A stretch of 64,000 nucleotides of DNA from the NCBI RefSeq assembly GCF_007859075.1, contig NZ_VOAK01000025.1:146156-210155 (forward strand), given 5' to 3'. A program made the position numbers and the translations under genes. Shown in pieces: positions 52,340-59,867 of the stretch. Below the pieces are notes generated by a model. It searched no databases and was not told where the DNA came from. It saw only the letters and a program-made list of their open reading frames with translations. The stretch comes from Gemmobacter aquaticus. GTDB taxonomy: Bacteria; Pseudomonadota; Alphaproteobacteria; Rhodobacterales; Rhodobacteraceae. The first letter of the stretch is position 1; each line of letters starts with the position of its first letter.

Positions 52340-53715
52340 TGCGATCCCTCCGCATCCGGGCTATCGTCGGAGGGGTGCTTCTGTCTGCCTTTGTGGTCTG
52401 CCTTGGCAGCATCACGCTTTACCTCTCGCTTGATCGGATTGCGCGGGCGCGTTTCGACGAAACGCTCGCCAACAGGCATGCGCGTCTGGTCGTGGCGTTG
52501 TTTGACGTCGGGCCCGATCCAGAACAGCTCGCGCAGCGTTTGGCTGACCCGGCGTATCAACAGCCTTACTCGGGGCGGTACTGGCAGCTCATCGGTCCAG
52601 ACGCATCTGTTCTGACCTCACCCTCGATGTTCGACTTCACGCTTCCTGATCCGGTTACCAAAGCCACGACGGGCCCCACCCTTGATTTTGTCACCACGTC
52701 TGCGGGCGAACTCCGCTCGATGGCGATGCCTGTCACCCTCGATGACGGCAAGGTCTGGCAGGTCATGTTGGCCGAGTCGATCGCGCGGCTTGAAGTGGAA
52801 CGCGGCCTTATCCGTCGAAGCCTCGGCATGACCTTTGCAACGCTGGTACTGGGCGGGCTGATCGGATCAATTCTGCACGTCGCAACCGTTCTGCGCCCCA
52901 TTGAACGTCTGCGGCAGGATATCCTGCGTCGTTGGGAAAACAGCGAGACATTGCTGCCGCGCGACTATCCGTCCGAAGTGGCGCCGTTGGTTGAGGACAT
53001 CAATGCCCTGATATCGCGCAACCGCGAGATTATAGAGCGATCCCGAAGGCAGGGTGCCGATCTGGCCCATGCGCTGAAAACCCCCTCGGCCGTGCTGCGC
53101 AATGAGTTGGAGAGCGCGGGGCTCAGCGGTCCGGGTCTGGTGCGGGCGCGCGACGCGCTGGACCGGATCGATGCACAGGTCAAGCGCTCGCTTGCCCGTA
53201 TCCGCGCCGGCAACGTCGGCAGCGCGTTTCAGGCCCCGACGCAGATTTTTGCGGTTTTCAAGCGATTGGGGCGTCTGTTTCAGGGGGTGCCTGGAAATGA
53301 ACGGTTCGAATTCCAGCTCAAAGTCGACCCCACCATGACCGTGGCCGTAGATCGCCAGGACCTCGAGGAGATTGTCGGCAACCTCCTCGACAACGCTTAC
53401 AAATGGGCGGAACGGCGCGTGACGGCTCGCGCGGAACAGGTGGACGCCGAAGTGATCATCCATATCGAGGATGACGGGCCAGGCATTCCCGAAGATCTGC
53501 GCGCCGCCGCATTGCGTTCGGGTGAGCGTCTTGACACCTCGCGCCCCGGCTCAGGTCTCGGGCTTGCGATCGTGTGTGACCTCGTCGATGCCTATGGTGG
53601 GCGGGTCTTGCTTGAGAAGAGTGAAACCCTTGGAGGTCTGCGCGTGAGCCTTTTCCTGCCAAGGACCTACCGGCCCCAAGCGGTTCATCAGTCCGGTTCG
53701 GCTGCCGGCAAATGA
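52336..53715 (+). CDS. Sensor histidine kinase (FeuQ/PhoQ-like)
   Basis: 459 residues. Membrane helix about 8-28 (GGVLLSAFVVCLGSITLYLSL), periplasmic sensor about 29-155, and a second helix about 160-185 (TFATLVLGGLIGSILHVATVL). A HAMP-like linker leads to the H-box DLAHALKTPSAVLRNELE (His245), the N-box NLLDNAYKWA, and G-boxes DDGPGIPEDL and SGLGLAIVCDL. HALKTP is the PhoQ/FeuQ-type motif. It phosphorylates the upstream regulator; the periplasmic PepSY-like protein of the operon is the likely signal partner (inference). 950 bp without a recognised gene follow. Confidence 0.94.
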   Translation: MMRSLRIRAIVGGVLLSAFVVCLGSITLYLSLDRIARARFDETLANRHARLVVALFDVGPDPEQLAQRLADPAYQQPYSGRYWQLIGPDASVLTSPSMFDFTLPDPVTKATTGPTLDFVTTSAGELRSMAMPVTLDDGKVWQVMLAESIARLEVERGLIRRSLGMTFATLVLGGLIGSILHVATVLRPIERLRQDILRRWENSETLLPRDYPSEVAPLVEDINALISRNREIIERSRRQGADLAHALKTPSAVLRNELESAGLSGPGLVRARDALDRIDAQVKRSLARIRAGNVGSAFQAPTQIFAVFKRLGRLFQGVPGNERFEFQLKVDPTMTVAVDRQDLEEIVGNLLDNAYKWAERRVTARAEQVDAEVIIHIEDDGPGIPEDLRAAALRSGERLDTSRPGSGLGLAIVCDLVDAYGGRVLLEKSETLGGLRVSLFLPRTYRPQAVHQSGSAAGK

Positions 53716-54664
53716 CCAATTCACGGCATTCTCCCGCTGATCTGTAGGAGCTGCGGTTGATTGCAGTTGCGGCGTGCGCCTTTCGGCGTTTGCGATTTGC
53801 ATCAGGTTGACCGGGCGGGCGGCTTGGGACGGCCGTGGGCTTTCCAAAGGTGATCAAGCTGCTGCGGTGGATAAGCCGACACATGCATCACACAAGGGCG
53901 GCCACAGGCGCTTGATAAAGAGCACATCGGATCTGCGGCGATTGCCTTTCTTCGATATCCAAGTGCCGATCCGGTTCGGTCGGTCTTTCCATGCCGGTAA
54001 ACGGCCCACTCTCTTGGGCTTCATTCGCTGGAACCGGGGCAGGGCGTCGACGAGGGATCCAAGATAGAGAACAACGTCTTAACGCCCCTCGTAATCATGC
54101 GCGGGCAAGACTGGTTGACTGCCATCAACCCGGAATCAACATCCAGTCTACAGAAAGCTCGGTTCATCTTGGCTTCCCGCAGCAGGCTGAACCTGAGGCG
54201 CCGATAGCCGGGCGGTTTTGCAAGCCGATTACGCATAGCAATGTGTCCACGAAACCGGCAGCAGCTGACGCCCCTCTATCCGATCCCGGGCCTACTTGCA
54301 TGCGGCCATATGGATCCCGGGACGGGCAAGCGACAGGTTGCTGCCGGACAGTGATCCTGCAGATAGCCCAGATTGGGCAGCTTTCCCCTTGACGAAACCT
54401 TTCAGGCATGCGGCTAATCTCCGAAATGGCACCGGTCGTTCTTTGCGGTTGATGTCTGATTGATAACTTTTCTGCTTTCAGGGCGGCGCACGGCACGTAA
54501 TCACGGCCACAGCGCACGCACTTACGAACTTGATTTCGCAGCTCCGGACAGCCGGAGGGATCGGCACATGACCTGAAGGGCTGCGATGCCTTAGGTCAGA
54601 TGTGCCTTGCAACAGGGAATTGCCCCCGCCGCGCGCAATGGGGCCGGAATAAGGGGTAAGGTTC
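53716..54664. other. Long gap (949 bp) without a recognised gene
   Basis: Open frames here are short, lack ribosome sites and resemble nothing I know. A TTGACG at 54389 with GCTAAT 18 nt on could be a promoter for the DUF3300 gene. No repeat, hairpin or transposase relic stood out by eye. Confidence 0.5.
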
Positions 54665-56422
54665 ATGACCATCCAACGGATCGTCGGGTTGCTTGCAGCG
54701 CTGTCGGCAACGACATTCCTGAGCGCCCCAGCCTTGCTCGCGCAGGAAAGCCCCGCAGTGGAGATCATGGCCGAAGATCCACAGGATGAAGGTCTGCTCA
54801 CCGGAGATGAGTTGGACGAACTCTTCGCTCCGGTGGCACTTTATCCGGATGCGCTGCTTGGGCAATTGCTCCTCGCGACGACCTACCCGCTGGAGCTGGT
54901 CAAGGCCGACACCCTGCTGCGGCAGAACGCGGGCAAGTCGCCCGACGAGATCTCGGCCCTTGTTGCCGGGCAGGACTATCCCGATCCGGTCAAGGCCCTT
55001 GCCGCAGGCTTTCCCGATCTTGTCGGCCGCATGGTCGAACATATCGGCTGGGTGGAATACGCAGGCGAGGCGCTGGTCGCCCAGACCGACGACAGCATCG
55101 CCTCGATCCAGCGCCTGCGCGCCCAGGCAAAGCTGATGGGATATCTGGAGGACAACGCGGCCATGACGGTTGAGGAAACGGACGCAGGCAGCATCGCGAT
55201 TGCCTCGACCAATCCCGAGGTGGTCTATGTCCCGCAATATAGCGAACAGGTCTACACCACCCCGGCCCCGTCGACCCCGGTCTATGTGACCGAAGAGAAC
55301 AACTGGGACGACCTGCTGGTGACAGGCGCGCTTGTCTGGGGTGGCGCGACCCTTGTGAACGAGATCTTCGACGACGATGATGACTGGGATGGCCGTTGGG
55401 ACAACTACTGGAACGATGGCCGATACGGCAACCAAATCGATTGGGATGGCGACGTCAATATCGATAACAGCATCGATATCGGCAATATCGACAACCGCCC
55501 GAACCGACGCCCCAATGCGGACAAGAACAAGCGTCCCGGCAATGGCGTTGGGAAGAATGATGGCAAACCTGGCAAAGGGGACGGCAAACCCGGCCAGGGC
55601 GCGAATGGCAAGCCAGCCAAGGGTGACGCAAACAAGCCAGGCCAGAACAATGGCAAGCCCGGTCAGGGCGGCGACGGCAAGCCGAACAATGGCAAGCCGG
55701 GCCAGAACAATGGCAAGCCCGGTCAGGGCGGTGACGGCAAGCCCGGACAGAACAATGGCAAGCCTGGACAGGGTGGTGACGGCAAGCCCGGACAGAATAA
55801 TGGCAAGCCCGGCCAAGGCAACGGCAAGCCCGGTCAGGGCGCCGGTGGCAATCCCGAAGTCGGCCAAGGTGGAAACGTTGGTGGTGCAATCGCCGGTGGC
55901 GTCGCCGGCGGTATTGCCGGCGGGGCGATGAACCGCCCGTCGACCCGGCCTGCGGGACCGAGCACGCGCCCGGCCATCGATGAGGCGCGACCGGGCAGTG
56001 TCGACGAGGATCGCCTGAAGGCCGCCAAGGATGGTAATTTCCGCCCAACCCAGACAGACAAAGAGGCTGCGCGCGCCAAGATCAAGACCCGCAAGGCCGA
56101 AGGCAAGCCGCCTGCCGCCCTGCCGCCCGCAACAAGCAAGGGCGACCGTGTTGGCAAACCTTCGACGCGCCCGGCAAGCGCACCTAAACCGAAACTGACC
56201 AAGCCTGCACCGGCAAAGCCCGTCGCAAAGGCGCCCGCAAAGAAACCGACCGTGTCGCGCCCGCCCAGCATCTCAAAGCCCAAGACAACCATCCGGCCGA
56301 GCAGTGCATCCAAACCAAAGTCGACCGTCAAACGCACTCCATCGTTCAAGCCGTCTGGAAGCGGCTCTCGCGCCAAGGCGGCCTCAAGCCGCGGGAAAAT
56401 CAGCCGGAAGGGGAAGCGTTGA
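54665..56422 (+). CDS. DUF3300 exported protein with Lys/Pro/Gly repeat tail
   Basis: 585 residues. Sec signal (MTIQRIVGLLAALSATTFLSAPALLAQ), then the DUF3300 domain (about 40-230): LDELFAPVALYPDALLGQLLLATTYPLELV, GQDYPDPVKALAAGFPDLV, MGYLEDNAAMTVE, NPEVVYVPQYSEQVY. An acidic DDDDDWDGRWDNYW segment is followed by repeats of NGKPGQGGDGKPGQN (about 290-395), a Gly/Ala hydrophobic stretch, and a basic Pro/Lys/Ser tail ending RGKISRKGKR. Function of DUF3300 is not established. Next to DUF2950, its usual partner as I recall. Confidence 0.92.
   Translation: MTIQRIVGLLAALSATTFLSAPALLAQESPAVEIMAEDPQDEGLLTGDELDELFAPVALYPDALLGQLLLATTYPLELVKADTLLRQNAGKSPDEISALVAGQDYPDPVKALAAGFPDLVGRMVEHIGWVEYAGEALVAQTDDSIASIQRLRAQAKLMGYLEDNAAMTVEETDAGSIAIASTNPEVVYVPQYSEQVYTTPAPSTPVYVTEENNWDDLLVTGALVWGGATLVNEIFDDDDDWDGRWDNYWNDGRYGNQIDWDGDVNIDNSIDIGNIDNRPNRRPNADKNKRPGNGVGKNDGKPGKGDGKPGQGANGKPAKGDANKPGQNNGKPGQGGDGKPNNGKPGQNNGKPGQGGDGKPGQNNGKPGQGGDGKPGQNNGKPGQGNGKPGQGAGGNPEVGQGGNVGGAIAGGVAGGIAGGAMNRPSTRPAGPSTRPAIDEARPGSVDEDRLKAAKDGNFRPTQTDKEAARAKIKTRKAEGKPPAALPPATSKGDRVGKPSTRPASAPKPKLTKPAPAKPVAKAPAKKPTVSRPPSISKPKTTIRPSSASKPKSTVKRTPSFKPSGSGSRAKAASSRGKISRKGKR
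55600..55850 (+). repeat. In-phase KPGQ/NGKPGQ tandem repeats
   Basis: Repeating GGCAAGCC(C/G)GG(T/A)CAG(GGC/AAC) units within the DUF3300 gene; the block encoding NGKPGQGGDGKPGQN recurs three times with few changes. Confidence 0.85.
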
Positions 56423-56423
56423 A

Positions 56424-57344
56424 ATGAAAACCATGGCCATCCTGCGGACGACCGTGCTCGCTTTTGCCGCGTCCAGCCTGCCGGCACTTGCAGAACCCGC
56501 GATCTATGAAACCCCTGAACAGGCGGTCGAGGCTTTTGTCGCGGCCGTCGACGCCTCGGATCGTGAGGCGTTCCTGGTGGTTTTCGGGCCAGAGTCCGAA
56601 GACCTGATCGAGTCTGACGACCCCGAAGAGCAAGCTGCGGCGCGGGACGAGTTTATGGCCGCCTATCAGGAGCTTGCGGAGATCGTCGATGATGAGGACG
56701 GCCGCAAGGTGCTTCAGATCGGGCTGGAGCGCTGGCCCTTCCCGGTCTCAATGATTCAGGTCGATGGTGGGTGGCGTTTCGATCCCGATGGCGCGCGCGA
56801 GGAGATCCTCGACCGACGGATCGGTGAGAACGAGCTCGACGTCATCGCCGTGCTGCAACGCGCGGTCGCACTCCAGTCGGACTATCGCAAGACCGACTGG
56901 GATGGCGATGGCGTGATGGAGTTTGCCCGCTCGATCATATCGACGCCCGGTCAGCGTGACGGTCTCTACTGGCCTGAGGATATGGGAGAGCCGCTGAGCC
57001 CGATTGGGGCCTTCATTGCCCAGGCCTCGGCCGATGGCGTTGCAATCGATGGTGTGGATCAAGGGCCGGTGCCCTACCTCGGCTACTATTTCCGTGTCCT
57101 GACGAAGCAGGGCCCGTCTGCCGCGGGCGGTGCTTACGACTATCTCGTTGCGGACCAGATGATCGGAGGGCATGCCCTGCTTGCCTATCCGGCTGATCCG
57201 GGTCAGACGGGCGTCATGTCCTTCATGGTGGCCGAAAACGGCATCGTCTATGAGGCCGATCTCGGTGCCGACACGATCGCTGTAGCTGACAGCATCGACA
57301 GCTTTGATCCGGGTGACGGATGGGTGCCCGTGACAGTGGAATAG
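56424..57344 (+). CDS. DUF2950 exported protein
   Basis: 306 residues from ATG 56424, one base past the DUF3300 stop region, with GGGGAAG upstream. Sec signal (MKTMAILRTTVLAFAASSLPALA). The DUF2950 core: YETPEQAVEAFVAAVDASD, WPFPVSMIQVDGGWRFDPDGAREEILDRRIGENELDVI, LQSDYRKTDWDGDGVMEFARSIISTPGQRDGLYWP, GYYFRVLTKQGPSAAGGAYDYLV, GVMSFMVAENGIVYEADLG. Periplasmic; function unknown. Co-transcribed with the DUF3300 gene. Confidence 0.93.
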   Translation: MKTMAILRTTVLAFAASSLPALAEPAIYETPEQAVEAFVAAVDASDREAFLVVFGPESEDLIESDDPEEQAAARDEFMAAYQELAEIVDDEDGRKVLQIGLERWPFPVSMIQVDGGWRFDPDGAREEILDRRIGENELDVIAVLQRAVALQSDYRKTDWDGDGVMEFARSIISTPGQRDGLYWPEDMGEPLSPIGAFIAQASADGVAIDGVDQGPVPYLGYYFRVLTKQGPSAAGGAYDYLVADQMIGGHALLAYPADPGQTGVMSFMVAENGIVYEADLGADTIAVADSIDSFDPGDGWVPVTVE

Positions 57345-57924
57345 GCCCAAGCCATCAGGAAATGGCAGATTTCGTGAACGCCGCGTTGTGTCAGATCATA
57401 TGGCTAACCTGCGCTGGTACTGGCCGCGTACCTTGATCATCGCCTTTGGCGGGGCAGCGCGCTTCACACATCATCAGTGCGAGCCACCGAACCTGCATTG
57501 ACAGGGCGGCGATACTGGAATTTCAGCCTCCCAGCAGGGGCAAAAGTCTATGAGGCTACCCATCATTTTCTTGTGGTCGATGTCCTTGCGGCGCATTCGA
57601 CACGGTGAAGGGCGCACGGCGGCGAGAGGGGGGCTTCGATCTGCCATGGTCCGTTTCATTCGTGCCGTCGGATGGATCGTTTCCGAAGCTCAGCCCGCGA
57701 ACAGGTTTGCACGATGTACCGCGATTCCTGGCATAACTTTCCAAGGAACGCGCCACATGTAGGCTCGATCCGACTGGGTCATCCGGGATGGAGGCCAAAA
57801 TGAACTCCACCTTATCCTGACCCAGCTCAGCACCGATTGCAGCCAATGACGGGCTCTGATCCCTGGATATCGGAATCCGGGATACGGCGTGACAGAACTT
57901 ATCAGCGTATTTCAGGGATTTAAG
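57345..57924. other. 580-bp gap at the island boundary
   Basis: No gene recognised. The open frame on the minus strand that crosses the tRNA remnant begins with the spurious translation of tRNA-Phe and is not a gene. This is the last chromosomal DNA before the probable insertion point. Confidence 0.5.
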
Positions 57925-57968
57925 TGGTGCCCGGAGACGGATTTGAACCGCCGACACGCGGATTTTCA
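57925..57968 (-). tRNA. 3' half of tRNA-Phe(GAA), remnant (attachment site)
   Basis: On the minus strand the sequence runs from the anticodon loop (TGAAAATCCGCG) through the T arm (GGCGGTTCAAATCC) to CCGGGCACCA including CCA. The preceding bases are not tRNA: the 5' anticodon strand needed to pair with TCCGC is absent, and no GCCCGG-type 5' acceptor is found within 100 bp. It is therefore a 44-nt 3'-end remnant, as left at one end of an island inserted into a tRNA gene. The intact copy should lie beyond the right edge. Confidence 0.82.
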
Positions 57969-58122
57969 ATCAGGTTTTCGGGAATGAATTCTCCGGATGA
58001 CTCATCGTGCAGAGGGAGTTTCATGGAATATAACTATTTGTTTTTGTTGATAAAATTGGTATCCTTGTCGGGCGGGTGGATTTGCCCTGAGCTGGCCTAG
58101 AAGAACAAGTGCAGATCAAATC

Positions 58123-58144
58123 TGTGACCCCGTTGTGACCCCGT
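58123..58144 (+). repeat. Exact tandem 11-bp repeat TGTGACCCCGT x2 before the integrase
   Basis: Two adjacent identical units at 58123-58133 and 58134-58144, about 30 bp upstream of the integrase start. Position fits arm-type integrase or excisionase binding sites. An AT-rich tract (about 58024-58065) lies between it and the tRNA remnant. Confidence 0.6.
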
Positions 58145-58174
58145 TTTGCCATTCACGCGTCTGAGGAGCCGAGC

Positions 58175-59557
58175 ATGACCGATCAAAAGACGAAGCGCGA
58201 ATTGACGGATGGGTTCCTCCGCAGCGTTGTGGTGGAGGAGCGCACGGACTTTTCCGACACCAAGGTTGAAGGTTTGCAGGTCCGCGTCAGCCATACGGGA
58301 AAGAAGACTTTTGCTGTCCGCGCCCGCGCGCCCTCGCGCGCAATTCAGCGTGTGAACATCGGCAGCTATCCTGAGCTGAAGCTGGCGGCTGCGCGCGATA
58401 TGGCGCGGGAACTGATCGTCAAGATCCGGCAAGGTGTCGATGTGGCCGCTGAGCGGCGTGAGGCGCGCGCACCGGTCGTCGCAAAGCCCACCTTGAGTGA
58501 CATCCTCTCCGAATACCGCCAAGTCGCGACCGCCAAGGGGCTGGGCATCTGGACGCCAAGCCAGCCGCATCTTCAGCCCGAAGCCGAGCGCAGTATCCGC
58601 GCCGTTTTTGCAAAGCTGTTGGAGCGGGACCTGACATTGGTTTCCACGATGGATTTGATGATCGAGATGAAGGCCTATCGGCGTGTTGGCCGGACAGGGA
58701 AGGGCGACACCGCGAATGGCCGTGTGTCAAAAGCGCGGCTTTATCTGATGCCCGTGCTGGATTGGGCGGCGGGCCGCCGTAGGTTTCGCAAGGTCGGGGC
58801 AGGGCGTTTGCCAGCCATCGCGGCGCCTGATGCGTCGGAGACCGTGGATCTCGCGGTGGATGATCCCAAAATCCTCGGGCATCGAGAGCGCGTGCTGGAT
58901 GAGCATGAATTGACCCGTCTTTTGCCGCTGTTGACTTACCCGGCACCCCAAATTGAGGGTCTTCAAACGCCCCCCGAAAAGGATTTCCGTTTCATCGCGC
59001 TGCGGTTCATCTTGCTGACTGCGTCGAGGGTCGCGAATGTCGAAGACGCGTTGTGGCGTGATATCGATTTCGCGCGTGGGATTTGGACAAAGCCGAGCAT
59101 CAAGAACACCAAGGGAAAGCAGATTGTGCGGTCTCAGATCGTCCATCTGTCAGATGCCGCACTCGCGTTGCTGAAAGCCTTGCCGGGGTCAGACATGTCC
59201 AATCCCCTGGCGCATGTTTTTCCCAACACAAACGGAGGACCTTTGGGAAATTGGACACGCTTTCAGGAGGCGCTCAACCGGGCCTCGGGCACCTCCGGAT
59301 GGCATCGACACGACCTGCGCCGCACGGCCAGCACATTGCTGGATCAACTGGGCGTCGATGCGGTGATGGTGGGCCGGGTTCTGGGGCACTCAGTGTCGCG
59401 TGAAGATAAGGCCGCCGCCACGGCGCTGCGGCATTACATCATGCAAAAGCAGATCCGCTCACATGTGGATGCGCCAATGAAGGTCGCGCTTGATCTTTTG
59501 GCGGAGGTTTATGCGGCGATGGAGGCCGATGGGCGGTCGATGGCGCGTGTTGCTTGA
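58175..59557 (+). CDS. Tyrosine-type site-specific recombinase (integrase)
   Basis: 460 residues, GAGGAG upstream. The N-terminal arm-binding domain of P4/DUF4102 type (VEGLQVRVSHTGKKTFAVR, IGSYPELKLAAARDMARELI) is followed by a core-binding region. The catalytic domain has Arg285 in LLTASRVANVEDALW, HxxR His379-Arg382 in WHRHDLRRTAST, His405 in LGHS and nucleophile Tyr421 in LRHYIMQ. All catalytic positions are present, so it may be active. It sits 200 bp inside the tRNA-Phe remnant and reads into the island, the usual layout of tRNA-targeted elements. Confidence 0.95.
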   Translation: MTDQKTKRELTDGFLRSVVVEERTDFSDTKVEGLQVRVSHTGKKTFAVRARAPSRAIQRVNIGSYPELKLAAARDMARELIVKIRQGVDVAAERREARAPVVAKPTLSDILSEYRQVATAKGLGIWTPSQPHLQPEAERSIRAVFAKLLERDLTLVSTMDLMIEMKAYRRVGRTGKGDTANGRVSKARLYLMPVLDWAAGRRRFRKVGAGRLPAIAAPDASETVDLAVDDPKILGHRERVLDEHELTRLLPLLTYPAPQIEGLQTPPEKDFRFIALRFILLTASRVANVEDALWRDIDFARGIWTKPSIKNTKGKQIVRSQIVHLSDAALALLKALPGSDMSNPLAHVFPNTNGGPLGNWTRFQEALNRASGTSGWHRHDLRRTASTLLDQLGVDAVMVGRVLGHSVSREDKAAATALRHYIMQKQIRSHVDAPMKVALDLLAEVYAAMEADGRSMARVA

Positions 59558-59867
59558 AGAGCCTCGGGTTGCGCCAGGCAGAGATTTCTTTGTTCAATGG
59601 AGGGAAAATCGCCACGCAATGGTTTGGCAGATCGGATCAGCGCCGAGAGCAATTCTTGGCCCTCAGCCGACTTGAGCGCTGCATGCTGCTTCACGGTCGA
59701 GTATTGAGCTGCAGTATGGTAGTCCCAAGTGAGCAGTACGACAGCGCTATAAAGAGGGCCGATCGACAGTTTCCGCCGTAAGCGGATTACTGCAAAGGGC
59801 GGAAAGCCGTAGTTCGCTGCAATGAAGACGAATGTCTGCCTTTGATAACGCTACGACCGGACCGCCT
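59558..59867. other. 310-bp gap between integrase and the nuclease-NTPase gene
   Basis: Convergent gap. A 75-codon open frame starting at 59554 has no ribosome site and no similarity. The stretch about 59790-59870 looks like a kind of non-coding sequence I associate with Rhodobacterales gene ends, but I cannot verify this. No terminator hairpin with a T-run was seen. Confidence 0.4.

Noticed and set aside
55600..55850. CRISPR-like or minisatellite array
   Set aside because: Repeats are in-phase coding units for KPGQ/NG peptides without spacers.
57556..57969. 137-codon minus-strand open frame beginning MKIRVSAVQIRLRAP
   Set aside because: Its start is the conceptual translation of the tRNA-Phe 3' half, a common artefact, and the rest has no similarity or ribosome site.
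59554..59781. 75-codon open frame after the integrase (possible excisionase)
   Set aside because: Overlaps the integrase end, no HTH pattern, no ribosome site; not like known Xis proteins.
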